From NCBI GenBank assembly GCA_965178125.1, contig OZ237742.1, positions 868,001 through 932,000 of the forward strand: a stretch of DNA of 64,000 nucleotides, given 5' to 3'. Source of the DNA: Bilabrum cf. latius. Taxonomy: Eukaryota; Bigyra: Bicosoecida; Bigyra; Bicosoecida. Positions 45,983 through 57,633 of this stretch are shown here, piece after piece; positions within the stretch are counted from its first letter, which is position 1, and each line of letters opens with the position of its first letter. The position numbers were made by a program, and so were the translations under genes. The notes under the pieces were generated by a model. It did not search any database. It saw only the letters and a list, made by a program, of their open reading frames with translations, and had not been told where the DNA came from.

Positions 45983-47815
45983 TCAGTTTCCGCCGCCCTC
46001 ATTTGCTGCCTACTGCAGCACCTTCACGCACTCATCATGACCACCTGCCCGGGCTGCTTTGAGTGGTGTGCCAAGCTGCAGCACACCATCGGGCCTTGCG
46101 ATCTACTCGCGCATCTGCAGACTGCCTGCCAGCATGCCCAGTCGTAACCTCTTGGCCAGCTCCAGTCTGGCAGTGCGAGCAGGAACTTCTGGTACAACCT
46201 TGCCTAAGCGGTTACGACACCTGATTGTTCCATGCCCATCAACAGTTGCTTGGTTTTCCTTCCGATTCACATCGCCAACCCACAAATCAAACACCCCACC
46301 GGCCCCCGACCTCCGTTATCTCCTCCGTGGGTCCTCCAGCACGATGCCTCCCTGGTCCAGCATCAATCCACGCCCTGCCTCCCCATCGCTCTGCACCTCA
46401 GCCCCAACGATGTCCTCCTCAATCTCCTCAACGTACAGGCAAGCCACCTTAATTCCCTCCACCGACCGCATCCTATCCGAAAGGTCCATCCAAGCCTCGC
46501 CCCTGGCCAAATCGGAGGGTAGCTTGCCTCTCTCATCTGCCTACACTGCTGCCGCGAGCCGACGTAGCCGTGCTTCACCCTCCACCCACCAGCGACTCAG
46601 ATCAGCAACGCGAAGACCACTCACGTCTGTTCGAGCAACATCGGCTTGTTGTTTCCTTGGCCCGACGTGGGATTCATCGGTATTCAAGCCCGACCCAAGC
46701 TTGCCCTGCAATGTATCTCCGGCCACAAGTCTTCCTGTATGGCTACGGTCATCCTCGTCTTGCTCCTCATCGAGCTGGCCCTTCTCCTTCTCCTTCTCCT
46801 GCTCCTGCTCAATCATCTCGAGCGCAGGAATCGACCCACCAGCCGCCTGGACTGCCCGTGCATCCACCCCAAGCAACTCGTCCACACAATCAGAATGCCC
46901 GCTCTCTGCCGCCCAGTGCAAAGGAAGCTGTCCACTACCTCTGCCAAATACCTGCCTGCGCCACGTGTAGCTCTGAGCCAGTGGGTCTGCACCGCATGCA
47001 AGGAGGAAGCGAACCAGCCCCCGGCAACCGGCACCCGCGGCCCAGTGCAGCGGGGTCGACCCGTTCGCAGCAGGTGCGTTGCATGAAGCACCGCTTGCTA
47101 CCAGGGCGATGGCACACGCCGGGCCATCAGAGAGCTCATGTGCAGCGACGGATTCGAATACAGCACCAATCGTGTTCTACTCCATTAACTGTTGGCTGGC
47201 TATGCTGGCCGCGCGCTGCCACTCCTGCATTGAATTCTCAAAGGCGTATGAGTGCTCCCCATCTTGCACCTGCGCTGCTTCGCAAAGAGCATGAAGGGGC
47301 GTAGCTCCATGGTCTGGATCTGTGCCCATCGCAATGGTCTTGCGTAGGTCGGAGCCTCCTTGCGCCTGAGCGGCCTGAAGGACATCGTGCACATTCTACC
47401 GAGATCCAGCGCGACAACTATTCCACAGATCGCGCTGGAGCTTTCGAGTGTTCTCATCGGTTCTAGTTCTATCGGAATCAAGTTCGTTCATGCCCCTCCC
47501 AGGCAGTCTCGGTGCTTCCATTGCCGAATTTTCCAAGCCCTTGCTTCGAATTTCTGAAAATTCCGATAAATTTGTACTTTTAAGTTGGTCTGTATTTGCC
47601 CCCATGGCTCTCATGACTTGCTTAGCATGGTCTAGAGGGAGCCACACTCGTTTGGCCGCCGCGCTTCCAGGAGATTGCATGGAAACTCTAACCCTCCGAC
47701 GAACGGATAACATGATATCTGTTGAATTGCTACAAAAATTTCTATGCTGCCGAGCCATGCATGATCTCATCGGACTTGTGAAAGGAGTAGGCTGGTCTGT
47801 GCTTTTTGGCATCAT
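45983..47815 (-). CDS. Ankyrin-repeat protein with an unexplained in-frame TAA
   Basis: The frame from ATG 47815 to TGA 45983-45985 is 610 codons. Ankyrin units are clear: GATPLHALCEAAQVQDG, GSTPLHWAAGAGCRGLVRFLLACGADPLA, QLPLHWAAESGHSDCVDELL and, near the end, GTPLKAARAGGHDECVKVL. TAGs at 47396, 47177, 46541, 46103 and 46010 are read through. TAA at 46316-46318 also interrupts the frame, yet about 110 coding-like residues, including the last ankyrin unit and two TAGs, follow in the same frame. Possibilities are an intron I could not place, occasional sense reading of UAA, or a disabling mutation. If TAA ends the gene, the CDS is 46316-47815. Confidence 0.68.
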
Positions 47816-47898
47816 TGGCTCTCGTTCTCATCTGCCACTTGTCCCCGGTCAGCCTGCCTATCCACCCTACACAGCACGGAGCATGTCACACACGATAG

Positions 47899-49377
47899 TC
47901 ACCAGTCCATCCAGAAAAAGTACGGGATGTAGGTGTCCATGCGCCCTGGCTCAAACAAAGTGCCGAACTTGACCGTGTTGCACACCCAGCTAAATAGCGT
48001 GCGGTCTTGACCCCCAGCAGCAGCTCTAGATTTAGCACAGGTTGCGTTGGACTCTTTGTCGCCTGTAGCCTCGTGACGCTCCGTGCTGTGCCCTGCCTCA
48101 GAAACCGGAACTACACCCGGGTGAAACTTGGGCGCGTAGCAAAAGTATGTTGAGGCGTCGTTCCACGGAGGTGGGATGGTGGCGACGGTGACGGGGTCTT
48201 GCCAAGGCCCCTGCGGCCCGTTCGCAGACACGTGCATCTGGACCTGGCTGCCGAAGAACGGGATGGATAGCAGAACGTGCTCGCCCTGGAGCAAATGCTC
48301 CTTCTTGAACTTTGCGGCACTCGCTGGGCGATACACCACGCTGGATTCAGGAACGGCGTCAAAGAGTCTGTCGAGGGTAGAGGGGTCCAGCGGCCCCTTG
48401 CCGACCGGGTGCATCACACCGTTGGACAGGAACGTTGCCTCGGATAGGTCGCATCGAGACAGGGCATCTGCGGTGACTGCACCCAGCACTGCCACGTGCT
48501 GGGCGTTGGAGTTTCCTCGCAGCTTTTCTCCCGCTGCCGCAGCTCTGCTACCAGTGCCAGTGATGCTAGCATACCTTGTCCCAGGCTGGCGGACTGCACT
48601 CTGGTAGGAGCGACCGAACCTGACGCGGTCCACCGCCGCGCTCGTCCCTGGGGGGCTGTAGTCGCCGATCATGTACAGGGGCTGGCTCTCGCCCTGTACC
48701 GTTGGCGGGACTACTTTTCCGTTGATGAGGCTCGTGTCCTGAGGAAACAAGGCGGTGCTCCACATGAGGCCGTTTTTGCCGGTCCATGGCAGGTCGCAAG
48801 TCGAGTAGGTCCAGCCTTCCGGCAGCCCGTTCGATGTCGGCGGACCTGGTGGATTCGCGCCCTGGCGAATTCGGATATTAATTACAGTTGTTGCGACGTT
48901 TGCAAACCCTAGTCCTCCGGATGAGGCCCGCACTCGATCGGAAAGCAGCAGGATCGAACTTGCAGTGCCTGAGCTACCTACAGGAAGAGCAGCTACCGGC
49001 CACAAAAAGTCAGTCGTGCTGTTGCTGAGCAAAAAAATGGGATCGGGGCTACCTGCCCCACGGGAGATGTTCCAGCTCCAGTTCATTCTGTCAGAGCCGC
49101 CTGTCATCCACCCCGCAGTATTGTGAGGCATCGAAGAGCCATCCCCGACACGCTGCCTATGCGCCTGGTCAAGGGGGCCTATGAATGAATCTGCAAAGAG
49201 AAATAGGGTGCTCTGCTGCCGGTCGTCGAGCACGATTGAAGTGTCAGAGTCTCCGCCCGACCAGCCTGCGGTGCTTGTCACATTGGTTGCTGCCTGCCAT
49301 GCTGGCGAGGGCTATACTGTCAGGCTACGTGCCATACGCAAACCACAATACAGTACAGATGCCTGCAGCAACAGCAT
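47899..49377 (-). CDS. Secreted beta-propeller-like protein (DUF4185/GH-like)
   Basis: 492 residues from ATG 49377, TGA at 47899-47901. The start gives MLLLQASVLYCGL, a possible signal peptide. The body has FLFADSFIGPLD, SSMPHNTAGWM, DPIFLLSN...FLWPVAALPV, IPFFGSQVQMHVSANGPQGPW, YFCYAPKFHP and a final VCNTVKFG...DTYIPYFFW. The order of these Trp/Pro/Asp-rich blades resembles DUF4185-type five-bladed propellers related to glycoside hydrolases; this is family-level resemblance only and catalytic residues are not assigned. One in-frame TAG (49312-49314) lies near the N-terminus. ATG 49335 is an alternative start without the apolar leader. Confidence 0.6.
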
Positions 49378-49643
49378 ACTCGCACCCTACCTCAAGAAAA
49401 TGGATACTTGGGCCGGAAAGCGTCGGAATGAGAATGAGAACAATTTGTTGGAATCGAACACAATCTATCATCTGGGGAAGCCAAGCAATCACTTCAAAGG
49501 CTACGCGCCAAGCAAGCTGCGGCTTTCGCCGGAGCTTATGGCAGCAGTCGGCCGAAGTCGTCCGCTGACACGTCAGTTGAGAGAGGTTGTCAGCAGGATC
49601 TCTGTTCACAGAGCCCGAGCCAGGCGGGGGTGTGGGTGCATCT

Positions 49644-50609
49644 TCATGCGAACGAGATGGTCTGGAACTCCATGTCCGGCGGCACCAGCATGCGGATGAA
49701 CTCCTCGTACGATATCACGCCGTCCCTGTCCCTGTCGTTGAGTTCGATATACTCCTTGAGCTTCTCCTCGTTTTCTCCCTTGAGCACCTCCCGCACTTCG
49801 TCGATCCCCAGCACGCCATCGCCGTTCACGTCGTACTGGCAGAAGGCCCACCAGATGTTGTTCTAATGATTGATCATCTGCAGCTCCGCAGTGGCTTGGA
49901 TGAACTCGTCCAGATCCACCAGGCCGTCACCATCCGCGTCGATCGTAGTCATCAGGTCCTTTACACCCGATGCAGCCGTCACCAGGCCCATCTTCCGGAG
50001 AGCGTCCGACATCTCCTCCACGCTGATGCACAGGTCAGTGTTCCGGTCGATGGCATGAAACTGCGCCCGAAGCTTCTACAGATCCTCGGCTGACAGCGTG
50101 GAAGACACCAGGCGGATGGCCTCCCGTCGCAGCTTGTTGTTGGCGTTGAAGTTGCGCATGCTGGTGACGATGTTGGTGTCGAGCGGCACATCAGGCGCCA
50201 CGCCGTCCGACCTAACCCACGGATGGTTCAGCGCCTGCGCGATGGTGTACCGGCGGTACGGCTGTTTCTCCAACAGGCCGCTCACGAGCTCCCTCGCGGG
50301 AGCGGATATCTTGTTCCAGGCGCCCCCGCTGAAATTGAGCGTGTCGTTACGGATGGACCGATACACGTCCTGCGCCTTGGTGGCGCTGGCACCGAATGGG
50401 ACCGTCCCGGACAGCAGCAGGTACAGGTTCACGCCTAGCGACCACACGTCGCAGGCAGACGTGTACCTCCTCTGAAGCACCTCGGGGGCCAGGAAGAAAG
50501 CGGATCCTACGCCGTCCGTCATGATGTCATCCACTTTGTCGATCTTTGTGGCGAGCCCGAAGTCAGCGATCTTGAGGTGCGCCCTTCCCTCCGTGCTGGC
50601 GAAGAGGAA

Positions 50610-50642
<33 letters not shown>

Positions 50643-52409
50643 CCTCGAGTGGCACCACGCGATGCCCTCCAGCATCTGGCGGAACAGGAACGATGCAACC
50701 TTCTCACTGAAGTGGCTGCTGCGCATCACGTACTTCATGAGGTCGCCGCCGCTGCAGTACTCCATCGCGATGTACACGTGCATGTCGTCCTCAAGCAAAT
50801 CCTGCACCTCGACCACGCTGTCGTGTCCCCGCACGCGGTTCATGATGTCGGCTTCGTGATGCCCGTTGCTCTTGCTGTCCTCCACCACCTTGCTGCCCGC
50901 GAACTTGCCCCCTAGTGCCTTGCCTGCCTTGCCTGGCGTCTCCTTTCCGTCTCCCGCGCCACCCTTGGCTACCACTTCAACTCCAGCACCTTCCCCGCTC
51001 TTCTTCTTGTCCTTGTCTTTGTCCTTGTCCTCGTCCCCGGCGCCATCGGTGAATCCAGTCGCGGCTTTCTCGTCCTCGCTCGGCTTGTCGCCGTCCTTGT
51101 CCTTTCCCTTGCCCTTGCCACCCGCAGCGGCACTCTATTTGACCGCCGCCAGCGCCGCCGCCTTGGTGGCTGCATCCAGCGTGCCCTCGCCCTCCGATGC
51201 CCTCCGCGTGGCAGCCGCGTTGGCGAGCTGCATGGCCCTGCGGGCCACCGTCGACGCCCGGACCACCTTCCGTGCCGCCTTCTTCGCGACTGACCGCACG
51301 TCCGGCTTGATCTTCTTGATGGCAAAACGCTGGCTCTCCGGCCCGTCTGCGATTTTGTATGCCCTCCAGACCTCGCCGAAAGACCCCTTACCAAGGATTT
51401 TCTCAAGCTTGTACACGTCGTTGATCGAGCCCCCGATTCGCTTCAGCGGTACGCTGCCCGCCGTGCCCGTGCCGTGCTGGGGATCGAACTCGGGCAGCTG
51501 GGCCTCGCCGTAGTCCTTGAATGGGACGGCCCCTGCTTCACCCTCCGCCTCGCCCTCGCCCTCGCCCTCACCCTCACCCCCGGCTGCTGTTGCATCAGTG
51601 GCATCACCGTCGCCACCAGCACCGCTCGCGGCTGCGTTCCCTCTCTCCTCTGCTGCAGTGCCAGCCCCTTTCTCAGCAGTCGTTCTGCTACTGGCATCCT
51701 CATCCGCCCCACCCTTCGCGCCCTCCTCTGCATCCCCATCGCCAGCGCCTGCTGCACCAGCTGCGCTTGCATCGCCACTCCCATCGCCCCCTTTCTCGCC
51801 GGTTCCCGCGACACCAGCACCGGACCCGTCGACATCCCCTGGTGACTCCTTTGTCTCTTTCATGGCATTTGCGCTGCGCCCGTCTCCAGTTGTAGCAGAG
51901 CCACCGGCGGCCGCTGTTGATGGCTTCGTCGGTGATGCAGATTCATCTCTCGTTCCACTCGAGCCGCCCGGTCCGGCTGCCCGTGGCGCGTCGCTGTCAG
52001 TGGCCGCAAATGGTTGTTCTCCTCCTCCAGATCCTCCAGTGCTACTCTAAATCTATTGACGGCCGGAATCGCCCATGGGCGTGCTGCCAGGCAATTGCTG
52101 TGGGATCCCCTTGACTATCCCAGTGCTCTACTGTTGCTTTTTGCCCCCATCTGATCTACTTGTATCAGTAATTTTGGGCTGCACATGCCCTTCATGTACG
52201 GCCTGGCCTTCCTTGCTGACCCCGGCTTCATACGATCCACCTTGACGCAGTGTCGAGTTCGGTGCTGGATCAGACTGGCCAGGACCTGCAAAACGGGATG
52301 GAGCTGCATACAATCAAAGTTAAAGCAAACATTGTAATAATGCCAAGAGGAAACACTCATCGTGCGCACACTCACCGACTGCGACCTGCGACGAGCTCCC
52401 ACACCCCAT
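49644..52409 (-). CDS. CDPK: Calcium-dependent protein kinase (CDPK) with predicted N-terminal acylation
   Basis: Exon 1 is 52409-52376, the intron 52286-52375 (GTGAGT...TTTGCAG, 90 nt), exon 2 is 52285-49644; 891 residues. Exon 1 encodes MGCGSSSQVAV: Gly2 and Cys3 fit N-myristoylation and palmitoylation, typical for membrane-bound CDPKs. Kinase landmarks: ILGKGSFGEV (about 309), FAIKKIK, VVHRDLKPDN (about 563), ADFG (about 586), LAPEVLQ. Between the ATP Lys and the alpha-C Glu there is an unusual Lys/Asp-rich insertion of more than 100 residues. A junction helix leads to four EF-hands: DRNTDLCISVEE, DADGDGLVDLDE, DVNGDGVLGIDE, DRDRDGVISYEE, all with usable Ca ligands. TAGs: 52128, 52053, 52047, 51135, 50076, 49863; the last two flank the first EF-hand pair. 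Calcium-triggered Ser/Thr kinase. Confidence 0.93.
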
Positions 52410-52730
52410 TGTGGTGCAGTCTGGATCGCGATCGCACCCTCTTGACGTTCTTGGCGATCAGGTCCTATCAAACCTGATGCTAAGACAATCTGTCTGCTAA
52501 TCCGGACCCGATACCAGCTCGTAGGCGTCGATTCGGGAAATGCGGTGCTGATTGCTGATCGCCACGCGCGAAACGGACAGAAGTTGTGCGACCGTGCGGT
52601 GCATCGTGAAACGCACGTTACTTCACCTCGCCAAAAGCAGATTTGTAAACTCCACGAATGCGTGCCTTTCCCGATAACATACGACGATAAATTCGAGACA
52701 CCGCACGAAATACAACTCACTGCGATAAAC
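52410..52730. other. Divergent region, CDPK / F-box gene
   Basis: No separate gene supported. The plus frame leading into the F-box gene is open from about 52443 and looks partly coding (YQLVGVDSGNAVLIADRHARNG) but has no ATG before 52731, so an upstream exon or a non-ATG start of that gene cannot be excluded. Confidence 0.45.
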
Positions 52731-55700
52731 ATGTTCAATCGCCTCCTCTAGGTTGCCCCTGTCCGGTAGAATATCCTCAGCTTCATTCTAGACTGTGCTG
52801 GCACGGATGACATTGCCCTTGCTGCAGTGTGCAGAGACATTAGATCGCACCTCTGCAGTAGTGAGGGGTATAGGGATCGATGCGGAGTACTCATTGGGCT
52901 GAACCCTGTTTTGTGCGCTGCTGGGCCTGTATCAGATGGTAGCTCCATCGAATCTAGTTTATAGGCGGCTGACTGGCTCTCGGCAAGGCTGCGGGGGTCC
53001 TACGCGGATCTTAGAAGCATCATTCACTTATTTTGTGGAGATCCTCGCGGTACTGTGTGCGCTGGAGCACCATGGGGCGTGTTGATACATCTAGTGCCAG
53101 TACCGCGAGGCATAGCACTGGTTCGCGACACTCAAAACCCCAAGCACAAAGCAACCGGCGCTGGAGCCAGTGCAGAGTAGGGATGGAGAAAGGAGCTATC
53201 TACTCGAAACAACAAAATTGGGCGGAAGAAACTTGCGAGCCATTTGGCTTCGGCACGCAAGGACTTCAACCGATTCGGTATTTGGAACCAAAGCCTGTCG
53301 CAGATCCTGGCAGCCACCGACGGTCGAACCCTCGACTCCGAGCTGCTAGGCCTAGCCGATCGATACGCCAATACCAGCGAAAAGTTTGAGCCGGATCCGA
53401 GCGCCGAGCACCTGCTCAAGCTTGCGAGGCTGGCGAGGCGCTCGGCTCTCGCCTCCTCTGGGTGGTCGACTCTAGGGGTAGGATCCACCGCCCCGCTGCA
53501 GGAAGTATAGCCGGGAAGCTCTGAGCGCAGCAGTGGAAGTAGCGGCGAAGATGTCTCTGAGTCTGGCGAGCAGGCGAAGGGTGGAGTAGAAGCAGAAGCA
53601 GAAGCAGGAGCAGAAGCAGGCAGCAGCAGCACCTCGGGACCTGCATCGGCTCACCCGGACCACTCAGACGATTCAGTACGTAGCGAGGACGTCGGCATAG
53701 CCCTAAATCCGTGGTCAGAATGGATCGCGCAGGATCTTCAATTCGTCGGGCTCATCAGAGCTGTGCCAGTGTCGCCGAAGGCAGACCAGAGATACAGCCT
53801 TGCTCGTGGAGCTAGTGATCGCCCTGCAGTATCAGCAGACTCCAGCTTCGGTGTGCAGGGCAGCTCTACAATCAATTCTACCGCATCGAGCAAAACGAAA
53901 CCCAGCAGTATCTCTGCCATGGGTATACCACTCCCCCAGTTGAAGCTTGTGCTCGAAGCCAGAGACAGCGAGTCCCCTGCGTGGACCAAGGGCTTCCCCT
54001 GCATCAGCACTCTGCACGCACCGTGCGAAGGGGTCATGCCACCTCTCCCGCCGAGGGAGCAGCGCGACGTCCGAATGAGAAGGTCCCGCCCCATGCGTGG
54101 GCTCAGCGGTGTTATGCTTGAAGATGCTGTCGAGGCATGCCAGGATCACTAGAAGAGAGGCGAGAGCGCGAGCCACAATGAAGCCAAGCGAGATCAAAAA
54201 GACCCCAGGCACATGTTTGACGCTGGAATCTTTTGGTAGCGCAACAGCCAGCTGCTCCCTTGTGTTCGAACAGCGGCCAGACTGCTGTTCCGCCCGCGCA
54301 CGCACGAGGAGCGGCAGCAGTGCGCGGGCGGTCGCAGGCCTCGGCCATCCACGTGGACCCGGCTGCCCCTCCGTGCGAGGCGCGCGCTGGGCCTCGTGGA
54401 TGACAGGCCGGGCGGGCGGCTTTTCATTTCGCCGTATTCTGCGCACGGGACCGAGGTGGTTCGTGTGATGCTGTCTGTGATCGAGCTGGACGAGCAATTA
54501 GGGCGAGCGACCCCTTCCGAAGCAGCGGCAAACTTGGCGCTGAGGGACAACGACTCGTCTCCCTTGTACGATTTCAGTCGAGGATCGGACGCTTCGTCGG
54601 CTGCGATTGAGATTTCACCGGGCAGTTTGGCTCCTTCGACGACGTCGCATTCGGTGCAGGCAGCTGCCGTGCCTGCAGTGCGAGGCTTGGCAGGCGCCGG
54701 AGCACCGTCGGGCTCACTGGAAGGGGCAATCCAGCCGAATGGATCGCCAGGCGAAGAAGGCAATGTACCCTTCGTGCCGTTTTCATCTAGAAAGAGGGAT
54801 GCGTACAGGCGTGCTGGCATCGGCGGGTGCTTAGCAGCGCCAGACATCGACTCTGTTCCGCCTTACCTTGGCCACGGCCGCATGATTCGGCTGCGACTAG
54901 TAGGTATTAAAGAACAAGGAGATCCCAACGTGCCCGCAGGCCGTATCACATTTACGGCAGACCTTGGGGAGCTTTGGCTCCCTGATCCCCATGAAGCCGG
55001 AGTGCCAGAGGAGAAGAGCAGCCGCAGGGTGAAGAAGCGCCGCTTCGATGACCGAGGCGCGCACCCTGCGTCAGGTGCTGGACGTTTTGATGAACACACG
55101 TCTGACGCATCAAGTAATGCTGCAGATTAGCAGCCAAGCGCTGCAGGGGATGCAGCAAGGTCAGGCTCATCTGTACTTTCCTGGCAAAGCATCGGTTTCT
55201 CGGACAAGGGCGATTTGGTGTACCACCACGACGCTCCAATGCTCGTGGGCCGGCCCACCCCTACAACGTTCATGCACCTGCACGGCTTGCGGCCCAGACC
55301 ACCCCCCGTCCTTCCCGATGGCATGCATGAAGTGCTCAAGTGGAGCATGCGCGTGCAGCCGCAGTTCCAAGGCATGGCGCTGGCTCGCAAAATCAAGATG
55401 CCTGCCCCTGGAGTGGAGGGGTATGGTGAGGGCGAAGGTGATTTGTACAAGCACATGCGCGAAGTGGCGACCACCCGCCCTATTTTTCAGGTCGTGGACG
55501 AGCGCATGTCCAATTTTTTTGCTGGGCATGAGCTGTACAATGAGCGAATCCTCACTGCGATCAAGGAGTTCGAAGGATAGTCCGAGGACATGCAGGAGTA
55601 CATGGTACGGCCTGTGCAGATGATCGCCCGGGTTGAGGCGGTCCAGAGCTTCAGCAACTCTAACAAGTACGACTCTGAGCCGGTGCACTCCTCGTACTTC

Positions 55701-57389
55701 GACGTGAAGCGGGCGGCCGAAGGTGTCATAGAGGGCACCGTTCCTGTCTAGGGCCACAGAAAATACGCGTGCAGGCTGGCCGGTCAGTTGAACGCCAAAG
55801 CCGGAGAGTGGGACCCCATGTGGTGCCCTGGAATGCTGCAGTGGGAGGAGCCGGACGAAGGAGACGAGCGTCCCAGGAACACGTTTTAGGTCGTTTGGGC
55901 CGCACCATAGGACAAACCTGCGCATATTATGTCATTCCGGGCTCTGCAAATGCTACCCGAGGAGTCGCTGGCAGTAGATCTGGACGTGCGGGTCCTCGGT
56001 AGGTCGAGCTCACTGGGCGGTCCCTCGACGTCAGGAGCCGCGGCGGCCGCAGCGGACACTCCCACGTAGCCGAGATCGCAGGCGCAAAGCATACTAAATT
56101 CTGGGTTCGCCAAGGACTTTGCACGGGAAATGCAGGCTGCGGAAAAGCAGGCAGCCCTGGCACCAGGCGAGGGTTGTGAAATTGGCGAGCCAAGCGTAGG
56201 CTGTCTCCCTTGGTACACGCTCTTCGAGCAGCCGCACAGGCCTACCCAGTACCATACTAACATGTTTCGGTTCATGCGATGCTACCAGCAGTGGATCGAG
56301 CCCAGCGTACGAGTTCGGCCCCCGGACCCGCTGTTTTCCATGGGGAAGTGCAAGGGTGACTTGGCTGGGCACGTGCGCCAGCTCAACAAGGTGCGGTCCA
56401 CTCGGCAGCTGCCTGCCACCAACTTGAAAGGGTACGGCGACAACGGCACGGCGTGCGTCGCGAGATACGTCGGAGCCCCTTTCGTAGCAGCCGCATCGTC
56501 GGGCAATGCGCTTAGCTGCGTGCCTTCGTCGCCGGCTGATACGCACCGGGCCGTGGTAACCGCCACACGCAGTCTTATTACGGGTGCACGTGGCACGGGA
56601 TCGAGTGGAACACTGATGATTAATAATGGTTTCGTGGGCTGGATACTCCGCGCAGGAATTGACGAAGCCAACATTCACGGTCGGAAGGACCACGTGGACC
56701 AGTGCAAGGAGGCGGACGAGGCTTTCGAAAAGGACTGCCAAGCTCGTTACTCGAGCGAAGGAAAGACCGACCTTGGTGCGGGTGAACAAGAAAGCGAATC
56801 GGACGATGCTCCAGGCGATTTTGATGAAGCAGCTGGCCGAAAATTTGGTTCCGATAGTGACGCCGCTGGTGAAGAAGCGAAGGCCTCGGATTCACAAGGC
56901 GGACGAGCAGGTGCGAAGTCACCAGCAGGCTCCCAAAAGCGAGCCGCATTGCATGCTGTGAAACGACTGTTACCCCACGGTGCCTCGCGGCATTGGCGAG
57001 ACAGTAGGGCTTAGAGTTCTTCAAGACTCGTGGGTAGGATGATCGGAGAGGCGGCGCTGGGGGTGGCACATGCTAGACATGAGACTGCCATGCGCGTCGT
57101 TGAGCGAGCACTGGAGGGGGAATCGGACATGGGCAAGCAAGCGTGCGTCCTCGCTCTAGTGAAGCTCGCTTTTAGGATGACAACTGCGATGCATGGCATG
57201 TTTCAGCCACTCAGCAGGAGCACGGCTGCCACGGCAAATGCCCAGCTTGTGCAGCTCGTGCTTGGCTCTGACATTGCATCGGCCCAGTGGTCGGGCCCTG
57301 CGTACCTGTGGAAGCCCTCGACTCTCGTTGGCTCCGCTCCAGCGGACACGATAACGCACGAGCGGAGTTTGTACCACGATCTGGAATGA
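52731..57389 (+). CDS. Large F-box-like protein
   Basis: One exon of 1,552 codons, ATG 52731 to TGA 57387-57389. The N-terminus reads MFNRLL-x-VAPVR-x-NILSFIL, then DDIALAAVCRDIRSHL, an F-box-like helix set in which the x residues are TAG. A basic stretch (NNKIGRKKLASHLASARKDFNRFG) follows. The rest is a mix of acidic low-complexity sequence and folded-looking segments (YHHDAPMLVGRPTPTTFMHL, GCLPWYTLFEQPHRPTQYHTNMFRF, GFVGWILRAGIDEANIHG) that I do not recognise. Fourteen TAGs are in frame (52749, 52767, 52962, 53178, 53508, 54150, 54237, 55128, 55578, 55749, 55887, 55908, 56067, 57012) and no TAA or TGA. F-box proteins recruit substrates to SCF ubiquitin ligases; that role is inferred from the N-terminus only. 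Confidence 0.7.
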
Positions 57390-57518
57390 CAGGTTGTGGC
57401 TTTGGTCCAGGTGGCCTGCAGGCACAGCCCTACAGGTTGTGGCTTCGGTCCAGGTGGCCTGCAGGCACAGCCCTACAGGTTGTGGCTTCGGTCCAGGTGG
57501 CCTGCAGGCACAGCCCTA
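57390..57518 (+). repeat. Three tandem 43-bp repeats
   Basis: Three consecutive copies of a 43-bp unit beginning CAGGTTGTGGCTTC, the first with one T for C difference. The array begins immediately after the TGA of the F-box gene. 43 is not a multiple of three, so it is not a coding repeat; it lies in the shared 3' region of two convergent genes. Confidence 0.93.
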
Positions 57519-57633
57519 GGCTGTCACGGAACTTGTGTATTGCGGCTCCACCGTTAATGTATTGAACCAGGAATGGCACGTGTTGACAATATATAAGCCA
57601 TTAAAACAAGACAACACTAGATCTCTACACGAT

